The position numbers were made by a program, and so were the translations under genes. 8,614 nucleotides of DNA, from the NCBI GenBank assembly GCA_005882055.1, contig VBGQ01000001.1, positions 1-8,614 of the forward strand, given 5' to 3'. This document shows positions 1-6,323 of this stretch, in pieces. Numbering within the stretch: position 1 is the stretch's first letter; each line of letters starts with the position of its first letter. Under the pieces are notes generated by a model. The model saw only the letters and a program-made list of their open reading frames with translations. It searched no databases and was not told the origin of the DNA. Origin of the DNA: Chloroflexota bacterium (lineage in GTDB: Bacteria; Chloroflexota; Limnocylindria; QHBO01).

Positions 1-1
1 C

Positions 2-316
2 GACCTCGTGAACAGGTACCCACCCGAGCAGCTGCCGCCTGCGCTGACCGGCTACATCAGGGATCGGACCGGGTATGACTACCACCACCACGCTGAGGTG
101 GGCTCGACCAACGCGGCGTTCGTTGGAGAGGAGGTGACCGACCGCTTCTGCGTGCTCGGGGAGGCGGCCGAGCACATCGAGAAGCTCCAGGAGCTTGCCG
201 CCGCCGGTGTCGACCAGTTCAACATCTACCTGATGAACGGCGACGAGGAAGACCAGCTCGAGCGCTACGGTCGCGAGATCATTCCCGCCTCGGCGGGCCT
301 CGCGGCCACCGCCTGA
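2..316 (+). CDS. LLM-class (luciferase-like) flavin/F420-dependent oxidoreductase, C-terminal part
   Basis: The window opens inside this gene. The frame is open to the left edge, so the GTG at position 8 is probably an internal valine and not the start. About 104 C-terminal residues are visible. The segment TDRFCVLGEAAEHIEKLQEL, followed by AAAGVDQFNIYLMNGDEE, is the typical end of a luciferase-like TIM-barrel oxidoreductase: a short 'F.V.G' turn, an amphipathic helix, then a strand carrying the 'GVDQF' element. I recall similar proteins (the CPS_4043-like F420/FMN group) beside dihydropyrimidinase genes in actinobacteria, which fits the downstream hydantoinase. Members use reduced F420 or FMN in the cytoplasm; the substrate cannot be told from this fragment. 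The stop lies 17 bp before the VOC gene, so co-transcription is likely. The LLM superfamily call is fairly safe; the cofactor and subfamily are inference. Confidence 0.8.
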   Translation, partial: DLVNRYPPEQLPPALTGYIRDRTGYDYHHHAEVGSTNAAFVGEEVTDRFCVLGEAAEHIEKLQELAAAGVDQFNIYLMNGDEEDQLERYGREIIPASAGLAATA

Positions 317-322
317 CCTCGC

Positions 323-328
323 GAGGAG
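323..328 (+). promoter_or_regulatory. Ribosome binding site of the VOC gene
   Basis: GAGGAG ends 5 bases before the ATG at 334. It fixes the start of the VOC protein. A nearly identical GAGGAGACG(A/G) string precedes the next gene at 760-768. Confidence 0.7.
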
Positions 329-333
329 ACGAC

Positions 334-759
334 ATGAAGATCGCGTTCGTGGCGGGCTTTGGGCCCATCGTTCGTGATGTCGCTGCCAGCCGTGCCTTCT
401 ACGGCGAAGGCCTGGGCATCGCGCTCGAGGAGATCTCGACGGACTATTTCGGGAACGATGATCTCGGCGGCGTGAACGCCTTCGCACTGTGGCCGCTGGC
501 GCAGGCCGCCGAATCCTGCTTTGGGACCGATACCTGGCCGGACGACATCCCGGCGCCGTGTGCATGGCTCGAGTTCGACCTCGAGTCCGCCGACGCCGTC
601 GCGCCGGCGGCCGCTGAGATGACGGAGGGTGGTCATCGGCTTCTGAAGGAGGCCACGGAAGAGCCCTGGGGCCAGACGGTTGCTCGCCTGCTGAGCCCCG
701 ATGGCCTGTTGGTGGGCCTGACCTACACGCCCTGGATGCACAAGACCGGAACCGGATGA
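334..759 (+). CDS. VOC-fold (glyoxalase/bleomycin-resistance-like) protein
   Basis: This 141-residue protein has the size and rhythm of a single two-module VOC protein. It starts with a beta strand ending in the turn 'FGPIVRDVAASRAFY' (about residues 9-23), the hallmark 'D...S..FY..GLG' helix entry. The second module has 'EEPWGQTVARLLSPDGLLV' near residues 108-126, matching the common 'E.PWG......DPDGN' signature. The usual metal ligands are not obvious: the first strand has no His, and the final strand reads LLVGLTY where a Glu is normal. It may therefore be a binding protein or use another site. The start is supported by GAGGAG 5 bases upstream. It sits between an LLM oxidoreductase (17 bp gap) and a dihydropyrimidinase (10 bp gap), which suggests a role in the same catabolic operon. 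Substrate unknown. The fold call is good; the function is not assigned. Confidence 0.82.
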   Translation: MKIAFVAGFGPIVRDVAASRAFYGEGLGIALEEISTDYFGNDDLGGVNAFALWPLAQAAESCFGTDTWPDDIPAPCAWLEFDLESADAVAPAAAEMTEGGHRLLKEATEEPWGQTVARLLSPDGLLVGLTYTPWMHKTGTG

Positions 760-765
760 GAGGAG
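760..765 (+). promoter_or_regulatory. Ribosome binding site of the dihydropyrimidinase gene
   Basis: GAGGAG directly follows the VOC stop codon (757-759) and ends 4 bases before the ATG at 770. This tight spacing points to coupled translation within one operon. Confidence 0.65.
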
Positions 766-769
766 ACGG

Positions 770-2149
770 ATGCGCACGTTGATCAAGGGCGCGACCATCG
801 TCAACGCCGATGCCACGACCCGCGCCGACGTCCTGGTGGATGGCGAACGGATCGCGCTGATCGGCGAGAACCTCGACGCCACCGCGGACCGCACCGTCGA
901 CGCTTCCGGCAAGTGGCTGATCCCGGGTGCCATCGACGTGCACACGCACATGGAGCTGCCGTTCGGCGGCACGTTCGCGAAGGACACCTTCGAGACGGGC
1001 ACCCGCGCGGCGGCCTTCGGGGGGACTACGACCATCATCGACTTCGCGGTGCAGCCGCGTGGCGGCTCGCTGCGCCAGGGCCTCGACGCCTGGCACGAGA
1101 AGGCCGATGGCAAGGCCTGCATCGACTACGGGTTCCACCTGATCATCAGCGACGTCCGCGACGATGTGCTCTCGGAGATGGACCAGCTCGTGGATGAAGG
1201 CGTCACCACCTTCAAGCTGTTCACGGCCTACCCAGGCGTCTTCTTCAGCGACGATGGCGCCGTCTTCCGGGCGATGCAGCAGACCGCCAAGAACGGCGGG
1301 CTGATCATGATGCATGCGGAGAATGGCCTCGCCATCGACGTCGTGGCGGGGCAGAACTTCGCGGCCGGCAACACCGATCCGTACTTCCATGGCACCAGCC
1401 GCTCGCCGGTCTTCGAGGGCGAGGCCACCAACCGGGTGATCCGCCTGGCCGAGGTGGCGGGCGCGCCGGTGTACATCGTTCACCTCTCCGCCGCCGAAGC
1501 CCTCGACGAGGTGCGGCGAGCTCGTGACGAGGGCCTGCCAGCCTTCGCGGAGACGTGCCCGCAGTACCTGTTCCTCTCGCTCGACGACATGGGCAACGGC
1601 TTCGAGGGCTCCAAGTTCGTCTGCTCGCCGCCGCTGCGGCCCGCGGACCACCAGGAGGAGCTGTGGCGCGGGCTCGTCCACGACGACCTGCAGGTCGTCT
1701 CGACCGACCACTGCCCGTTCGACTTCCACGGCCAGAAGGAGCTCGGCAAGGACGACTTCCGCAAGATCCCCAACGGCCTTCCCGGGGTCGAGAACCGGGT
1801 CGACCTCCTGCACGACGGCGGGGTCGTCGGTGGACGCATCACCCCGAACCGATGGGTGGAGCTGATCTCCACGGCGCCGGCGAAGCTGTTCGGCCTGCCG
1901 CAGAAAGGTGTGGTGGCGGTGGGAGCCGATGCCGACCTCGTGGTCTATGACCCCAAGCGGACGCACACCATCTCGGCGAGCACCCATCACATGGCGGTCG
2001 ACTACTCGTGCTACGAGGGTCGCTCGGTGACCGGCGCGGCCGATCTGGTGCTCAGCCGCGGCAAGATCGTGGTCGATGGCGAGGAATGGTTGGGGCAGGC
2101 CGGCGACGGCCGTTTCCTGAGGCGGCAAAGGAGCCCGTTCCTCCACTAG
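770..2149 (+). CDS. hydA: Dihydropyrimidinase / D-hydantoinase
   Basis: A complete 459-residue amidohydrolase-superfamily enzyme, of normal length for the family. It hydrolyses the ring of 5,6-dihydrouracil, dihydrothymine or hydantoins to N-carbamoyl-amino acids in the cytoplasm, the second step of reductive pyrimidine breakdown. The binuclear zinc site is intact: H58 and H60 in DVHTHME, the carboxylated lysine K149 in TTFKLFTAY, H182 in MMHAENG, H238 in IVHLSAAEA and the catalytic aspartate D313 in STDHCPF. Substrate-site elements are also present: Y154 (TAYPG), S286 in CSPPLR and N342 in GLPGVENR. The C-terminal beta-sandwich ends with VGADADLVVYDP near residues 384-395. GAGGAG 4 bases upstream supports the ATG. 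It follows the VOC gene by 10 bp. No N-carbamoyl-beta-alanine amidohydrolase or dihydropyrimidine dehydrogenase is in view. Family call very sure; the exact substrate (pyrimidine versus hydantoin) is not resolved. Confidence 0.96.
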   Translation: MRTLIKGATIVNADATTRADVLVDGERIALIGENLDATADRTVDASGKWLIPGAIDVHTHMELPFGGTFAKDTFETGTRAAAFGGTTTIIDFAVQPRGGSLRQGLDAWHEKADGKACIDYGFHLIISDVRDDVLSEMDQLVDEGVTTFKLFTAYPGVFFSDDGAVFRAMQQTAKNGGLIMMHAENGLAIDVVAGQNFAAGNTDPYFHGTSRSPVFEGEATNRVIRLAEVAGAPVYIVHLSAAEALDEVRRARDEGLPAFAETCPQYLFLSLDDMGNGFEGSKFVCSPPLRPADHQEELWRGLVHDDLQVVSTDHCPFDFHGQKELGKDDFRKIPNGLPGVENRVDLLHDGGVVGGRITPNRWVELISTAPAKLFGLPQKGVVAVGADADLVVYDPKRTHTISASTHHMAVDYSCYEGRSVTGAADLVLSRGKIVVDGEEWLGQAGDGRFLRRQRSPFLH

Positions 2150-2169
2150 CGCGCCTGTCTGCTGGCCGG

Positions 2170-2175
2170 TATGCT
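2170..2175 (+). promoter_or_regulatory. Possible -10 element upstream of the lipoprotein gene
   Basis: TATGCT lies 51 bases before the lipoprotein ATG, in the 77-bp gap after the dihydropyrimidinase. It matches four of six bases of TATAAT. No convincing -35 is visible at the right distance. A new promoter is plausible because the function changes here, but this is a weak call. Confidence 0.25.
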
Positions 2176-2213
2176 TCCGCGGCTGCCCGCGCCGCGGGTC
2201 CTCCACAAGCACC

Positions 2214-2218
2214 GGAGA
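2214..2218 (+). promoter_or_regulatory. Ribosome binding site that sets the lipoprotein start
   Basis: GGAGA ends 8 bases before the ATG at 2227. It selects this start over in-frame codons upstream, which would overlap the dihydropyrimidinase gene and bury the signal peptide. Confidence 0.55.
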
Positions 2219-2226
2219 TAGCCCCA

Positions 2227-2841
2227 ATGAACCGCTTCCGAGCATCCGCGTTCGCCGGCCTGCTGACGGTGGTCCTCGCCGCCTGCGCCAGCAACAGCGG
2301 CGCATCGACCCCGACTCCCTCCCCAACGCCCTCCCCGACCCCGACCATCCAGGCGAGCGCCAGCACGGCATTGCCGTCCTTCGCCCTCCCGAGCAACGCC
2401 AAGGAGCTCGAGGCGCTGCTGCCCGACACCCTTGGGGGCATGAAGGTCACCAAGGCGTCCTACAAGGGCAGCGACTTCGTGAACTCATCCAGCTCCAATG
2501 ATGAGCTCAAGGCCTGGCTGAGCAGCGTCGGCAAGTCGCTCGACGACGTGTCTGCGGCATTCGGCTTCGTCGCCAGCGACACGAGCGGCAGTGCGATCTT
2601 CGCCTTCCGCGTTCAAGGAGTGGACAACAGCCGGCTGATCGACGAATTCAAGACGTCGATGAGCAGCAGCGGCACCAACACCACCTGGACCTCGGCGAAC
2701 GTCGGTGGCAAGAACGTGCAGCAGGCGCAGGATCCCGACACCAAGTCGACGATCTACCTGTATGGCACCGCGGACCTGGTCTTCTTCATCACAACCAACG
2801 ATCCCAAGCTCGCCCAGGAGGCGCTCTCGCATCTCCCCTAG
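2227..2841 (+). CDS. Secreted lipoprotein of unknown function
   Basis: A 204-residue protein. The frame is open further upstream, but the ATG at 2227 has a GGAGA site and begins a textbook lipoprotein signal: basic MNRFR, hydrophobic core to residue 19, and lipobox LAAC with C20 as the lipidation site. A Pro/Thr/Ser linker (about residues 27-40, STPTPSPTPSPTPT) follows, then a globular domain of about 150 residues starting near LPSNAKELEALLP. That domain has alternating helices and strands (for example AIFAFRVQGV and STIYLYGTADLVFFITT) and no cysteine or recognised catalytic motif. The protein should be anchored on the outer face of the cytoplasmic membrane with the domain held away by the linker. 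It ends 9 bp before the diacylglycerol-kinase-like gene, so the two are probably co-transcribed. I do not recognise the family; a binding or envelope role would be a guess. Confidence 0.85.
   Translation: MNRFRASAFAGLLTVVLAACASNSGASTPTPSPTPSPTPTIQASASTALPSFALPSNAKELEALLPDTLGGMKVTKASYKGSDFVNSSSSNDELKAWLSSVGKSLDDVSAAFGFVASDTSGSAIFAFRVQGVDNSRLIDEFKTSMSSSGTNTTWTSANVGGKNVQQAQDPDTKSTIYLYGTADLVFFITTNDPKLAQEALSHLP
2305..2346 (+). repeat. Low-complexity Pro/Thr/Ser linker repeat in the lipoprotein
   Basis: Fourteen codons alternate proline with Thr/Ser (STPTPSPTPSPTPT). At DNA level this is a C-rich, imperfect 12-base repeat of the form CCN-ACN-CCN-TCC. Such tracts are flexible wall-spanning linkers and are prone to length change by slippage. 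Confidence 0.75.
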
Positions 2842-2850
2842 GGCGACCTA

Positions 2851-3726
2851 GTGGCGCGCGAGCCCGCCGCGATCTTCGTCAACGAGGCGGCGGGCAGCGC
2901 ACGCACGCCCCGCGCGCGACGCGCCATTGAGCTCGCCCAGCGCGCGCTCAACGCGGACGTGCACACCGTCGCCACGCGCGATCAGGCGGAGCTGCGCGAC
3001 TGGATGGACGCTCGCATCGGGCCATACCGGACGGTCGTGGTCGCGGGCGGTGACGGCTCGTTGGGGATCGCTCTCAACGCGGCTGCGGGTCGCGATACGG
3101 TCCTTGGCTATATCCCTGCGGGATTTGGGAACGCGGCGTCGCACCTGCTTGGCCTGCCGCGCGACCCGCATGAGATGGCGGCACTCCTGGCTAGCGGGGA
3201 GGACCGCCCCGTCGACCTGGTTCGCGTTGGCGACCGGCTCGCGCTCTTCGCGGGGGCGGGCTGGGATGCCGTGGTCGCCCAACGCTACGCGGAGGGAGGG
3301 GCGCGACGGCTGCGAGGCTGGCTGGATGCCGTCCTCGAGTCACGTGACGAGCTGACGCGGAGGCACGAGGTACGCGTCGAGGCCGACGGGACGGCCGTTC
3401 ATGACGGCCCCATGCACCTGCTGGTGGTTGGCACCACCCCGTTCTACGGCCGGGGCATGCTCGTGAACCCCGGCGCTCGTCCCGACGCCGGCCGCCTGAT
3501 GCTGCGCGTCTACCCGGGCCCCGCGCCACAGCTGGCCATGGAAGCAGCTCGCTGGTTCTTGCGCGTGCGCCCCAAGGCACGCGGCACGACGGCGGGCAGG
3601 GTCAGCGTCGTATCCCTCGACGAGCGCCCGATTCCCCTGCAGGCGGACGGCGACGTGATCGGCGCCCGGGATCGATGGGAGATCGAGCTCGAGCCCGCGG
3701 CGGTGCGCATCATCGGCCGCTGGTGA
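2851..3726 (+). CDS. Diacylglycerol kinase / YegS-like lipid kinase family protein (divergent)
   Basis: This 291-residue protein has the two-domain layout of the DAGK/sphingosine-kinase/YegS family, whose members phosphorylate lipids at the cytoplasmic face of the membrane using ATP. The N-terminal strand AIFVNEAAG resembles the usual 'NP.aG', and VVVAGGDGS (residues 62-70) is the nucleotide loop GGDGT. YIPAGFGNAASHLLGLP (87-103) stands at the normal 'P.GTGND.AR.LG.P' motif. LQADGD (263-268) matches the conserved C-terminal 'Q.DGE'. Several usually fixed residues differ: GGDGSLGIALN lacks the NE pair of GGDGTxNEVxN, and GFGNAA replaces GTGNDF. Catalysis or substrate may therefore be altered. 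The start is a GTG with only a weak AGGG upstream, 9 bp after the lipoprotein stop, so translation may depend on coupling. Family call good; activity uncertain. Confidence 0.85.
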   Translation: MAREPAAIFVNEAAGSARTPRARRAIELAQRALNADVHTVATRDQAELRDWMDARIGPYRTVVVAGGDGSLGIALNAAAGRDTVLGYIPAGFGNAASHLLGLPRDPHEMAALLASGEDRPVDLVRVGDRLALFAGAGWDAVVAQRYAEGGARRLRGWLDAVLESRDELTRRHEVRVEADGTAVHDGPMHLLVVGTTPFYGRGMLVNPGARPDAGRLMLRVYPGPAPQLAMEAARWFLRVRPKARGTTAGRVSVVSLDERPIPLQADGDVIGARDRWEIELEPAAVRIIGRW

Positions 3727-3763
3727 GGCAGCGTTGATCCGGAGCAACGCTGGAGGGTGCCTC
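3725..3763 (+). terminator. Intergenic hairpin, possible terminator after the lipid-kinase-like gene
   Basis: CAGCGTTG (3729-3736) pairs perfectly with CAACGCTG (3745-3752) around an 8-base loop. An outer pair, GAGGCA (3725-3730) with TGCCTC (3758-3763), can extend it as an alternative with a bulge. A third small hairpin, CTCGC-ctt-GCGAG (3761-3773), follows at once. There is no T-run, so intrinsic termination is possible but unproven. Confidence 0.4.
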
Positions 3764-3766
3764 GCC

Positions 3767-3796
3767 TTGCGAGTGACGCGGCTCGGCGCGTAGGCT
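3767..3796 (+). promoter_or_regulatory. Candidate promoter for the secreted propeller gene
   Basis: TTGCGA (3767-3772) and TAGGCT (3791-3796) are 18 bases apart, a reasonable -35/-10 pair for a GC-rich genome. It would give a leader of about 150 bases before the ATG at 3955. The match is modest and the -35 overlaps a small hairpin. Confidence 0.3.
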
Positions 3797-3954
3797 GTAT
3801 CGGTCCTCCCGAGCACATGGCTTGACCTTTTGAGGTCCGAGCCCACCGAATTTTGGGGAGGGAACGCGATCGGCTTCCGCCGTTGGGTCGCTGCTGCACC
3901 CGGCCCAGGCTACCTGAGCGCTTTTTGCTCAAACCCGCGCACTCGGAGGTAACG
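3797..3954 (+). other. Long untranslated leader with hairpins before the propeller gene
   Basis: No convincing gene lies here. GACCT-tttg-AGGTC (3824-3837) forms a hairpin that GGCT/AGCC (3819-3822 with 3840-3843) can extend. TGAGC and GCTCA (3915-3931) form a second small hairpin around a T-rich loop. The frame of the downstream gene is open from 3853, but that extension would push the signal peptide inside the protein. I recognise no riboswitch class. Confidence 0.35.
3944..3949 (+). promoter_or_regulatory. Strong ribosome binding site setting the propeller-protein start
   Basis: GGAGGT ends 5 bases before the ATG at 3955. It places the start immediately before a signal peptide and argues against earlier in-frame starts from 3853 on. 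Confidence 0.75.
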
Positions 3955-5136
3955 ATGCCCGAAGGCAGGCACGCCCACGCCCGTTCGTGGCGAATCCTGG
4001 CCGTGGTCACGGCCATCCTGCTCATTCCACAGTCCCTGGTCGGCGCCACCACGGCTCAACGACCCACGAGCACCGCGGTTCTGGCGTCCGCTCCGGACGA
4101 CACGCCCACCATCGCTCCTCACGCCCAGCCGCTCAAGCAGGACGAGGAGGCGGAAGAGGAGCTCCTCGCACTCGACACGGAGTTCATCAGCAAGCGCCTG
4201 GCGGGGGATCGACCATTGACGATCTCCGAGGCCGGCCAGCTTCGATCCGCGGCGGCCCACCAGGCCCAGGTGATCCGCAAGCAGGGGATTCCGGCCGCCG
4301 GGCCAAACACCTTCACCGGCGCCTGGACCGGGCTCGGCCCGAACCCCATCGTGCAGGGCCTGCGCAGCCCCGATCCGAACGGCCAGCGCTTCGGCGCAAT
4401 GAGCGGTCGCATTGGTGCGCTCGCCATCCGGCCCAGCACCGGCCAGTTCATCCTGGGCGCTGCCCAAGGCGGGATCTGGCTCTACGACCCGACCACCGGG
4501 ACCTGGACGCCCAAGACAGACGACCAGCCCTCGCTCGCAATGGGCGCCCTGGCGATCGCGCCATCGAATGACGCGATCGTGTATGCCGGCACCGGTGAAG
4601 GGGCTCTCTCCGGAGACAGCTACTTCGGCAACGGCATCCTCAAGAGCACCGATGGCGGCCAGACCTGGTCGCACGTCTCGGGCGACTACTTCGAGAGCGT
4701 ATCGATCTCGCGCCTGGTCGTGGATCCGAACGACGCCAACCACCTGTACGCCGCGGTCCTGCGCGGTCGGGGCGGCGCGCGCCGCACCTCGCCCGCGCTG
4801 CACTCCAAGTTCGGCATCTGGGAGTCCACGGACGGCGCGGCGACCTGGAACCTGATCTTCGAGCGAAAGACGACGCTCGGCGCCACCGACCTCGAGATGG
4901 ATCCGAGAACCAGACGCGCTGGTCCATTGGCATCTCGCATCCCGAGGGTCAGCCGGTGGTCCTGTACGTGGGGTCTGACTATCGCGATCAGACCACGGGC
5001 GCGCACCGGCCCTCGCTGCTGTGGCGCTCTGATGACAATGCCGCCAGCTGGCATCAGCTGCCGGTCACCGGCGCCACGGGCTCCGATGACAGCGTGCTCG
5101 ATTACTGCGGGCAGCAGTGCTTCTACGACAACGTGA
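3955..5136 (+). pseudogene. Secreted Asp-box (BNR/sortilin-like) beta-propeller protein, N-terminal fragment before a frame break
   Basis: The ATG at 3955 follows GGAGGT and begins a signal peptide: RHAHARSWR, then a hydrophobic core at about residues 14-24, with cleavage likely near A31 or A34. A charged segment with a Glu/Asp-rich stretch (EEAEEELLALDTEF) comes before the propeller, which begins near GAWTGLGPNPI (about residue 122). Two Asp boxes are present, STDGGQTW at 4645-4668 and STDGAATW at 4825-4848, each preceded by an inner strand such as ISRLVVDPNDANHLYAA. Coding sense ends around 4904. After DLEMDP the frame runs into an Arg-rich, low-quality tail of roughly 75 residues and stops at 5134-5136, while the natural continuation is in another frame (see the C-terminal fragment). 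Together they form one gene of about 3.8 kb. The ligand is unknown; such propellers mediate protein or glycan binding outside the cell. Confidence 0.8.
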
Positions 5137-6323
5137 TCGAAGTCGATCCGACCAATACGGACATCGTGTATGCCGCCGGGCAGTTCAACTACGGCATCGG
5201 CTCGGGAGGCGTCTTCCGGTCCGATGATGGCGGTCAGACCTGGAAGAACCTGGGCTGGGATCAGCATCCGGACTTCCACGCGCTCGCTTTCGATCCAAGC
5301 AATCCCGCCCATGTGCTCGTGGGCTCTGACGGCGGGGTCTGGTACAGCGAGGACCGCGGCGGCCGGCCGGGGCCTGCCGATCCGCTCGATGCGGTCACCT
5401 GGCAGAACCTCAACGGGACCGTCGACACCTACACCGCGGGGGTCCTCCATCGCACGGGACTCCAGATCAGCCAATTCGACAGCATCGCAAACGTGCCGAC
5501 CGTGCCGGCCCGATTCTGGGGCGGGACCCAGGACAACGGGACGGTCCGCAAGTCCGTCGCCAGCAACAGTTGGTTTGACGTTGCCTCCGGTGACGGCGGC
5601 CAGGTGCTGGTGGACCCGACGGACGCCAACTTCGTCTACGGGACCTACTTCGGCATCTCGCCGTATCGGTACACCAACGGTGGAGCCGCCTTCTTCAGCA
5701 ACCAGTACATACGCACGGGGCTCAACCTGAACGACCGTTCAGAGTTCTACGTCCCGTGGGTCATGAACCAGCTCAACCCCAACCAGCTCTTCCTGGGCAC
5801 CTACCGGCTCTATCGGACCGACAACGCCAAGGCGCCATCCGCTCCCGCAGTGACCTGGAAGACGATCAGTCCCGACCTCACCACCGGGTGCACGGGCACC
5901 GCGCCCAACGGCGCACGGACCTGCGCGCTCAGTGCCATCGGCGTTGGAGGCGGTCAGGCGGTCTACGTTGGAACCCTCGACGGCTTGCTGTGGATCAGCC
6001 CGAATGGCGTCTCCGCGGCCAACCCCACCTGGGAGCGGCTCGACCAGGGCGGCCTGCCGAAGCGACCCGTCGCAGCGATCGCCGTTGATCGCAGCAATTA
6101 CCGGATCGCCTACGTCGGCTACAACGGGTTCAACGCGGCGACCCCGTCGCGGCCCGGACACGTCTTCAAGACGACCGATGGCGGCCAGCACTGGGCGAAC
6201 ATCAGCGGCAACCTGCCGGATAGCCCGGTCAACTCGCTGCTGCTCGACCCATCCTTCCCCAATACCCTCTACGCGGGGACCGATGTCGGCCCCTTCGTGA
6301 GCTATGACGGTGGCGTGCACTGG
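4645..6323 (+). repeat. Asp-box repeats of the propeller
   Basis: Six copies of the S/T-x-D-x-G-x-T-W type motif can be placed: 4645-4668 (STDGGQTW), 4825-4848 (STDGAATW), 5028-5051 (degenerate SDDNAASW), 5220-5243 (SDDGGQTW), 6171-6194 (TTDGGQHW) and 6300-6323 (SYDGGVHW). A seventh, SEDRGG near 5349, is incomplete. The DNA is partly conserved between copies: GATGGCGGCCAG occurs at the first and fifth. These mark successive blades of a beta-propeller. Confidence 0.75.
4898..4906 (+). other. Frame break in the propeller gene
   Basis: Coding sense passes from frame 1 (ending ATDLEMDP, proline codon at 4903) to frame 3 (ENQTRWSIGISHPEGQPVV, glutamate codon at 4905). Restoring the frame requires 3n+1 extra bases here. 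The junction lies in TGGATCCGA (4898-4906), a 9-mer also found at 4721-4729 in the previous blade. No slippery heptamer of the X-XXY-YYZ kind is present, which argues against programmed frameshifting. Confidence 0.75.

Noticed and set aside
265..1122. Minus-strand open frame of 285 codons
   Set aside because: It overlaps the VOC gene and the strongly conserved dihydropyrimidinase; its translation has no recognisable motif and is the usual antisense shadow in GC-rich DNA.
2008..2226. Upstream extension of the lipoprotein reading frame
   Set aside because: It would overlap the dihydropyrimidinase gene by over 140 bases and bury the signal peptide and lipobox; the ATG at 2227 has its own ribosome site.
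2305..2346. Possible CRISPR-like or tandem-repeat array
   Set aside because: It is an in-frame Pro/Thr/Ser codon repeat in a lipoprotein linker, with no spacers.
3822..3854. TTGACC as a -35 box with a -10 in CCGAATTTT
   Set aside because: The -35 is good, but no acceptable -10 occurs at 16-19 bases; TTGACC is also part of the hairpin at 3819-3843.
3853..3954. Upstream extension of the propeller gene to 3853
   Set aside because: GGAGGT at 3944-3949 and the signal peptide directly after the ATG at 3955 mark the true start.
3910..4803. Minus-strand open frame of 297 codons
   Set aside because: It lies opposite the signal peptide and Asp-box blades of the propeller gene and is Arg/Gly/Ala-rich with no family features.
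4890..4960. Programmed ribosomal frameshift joining the two propeller fragments
   Set aside because: No slippery heptamer is present at the junction, and the blade spacing indicates missing sequence, which frameshifting would not explain.
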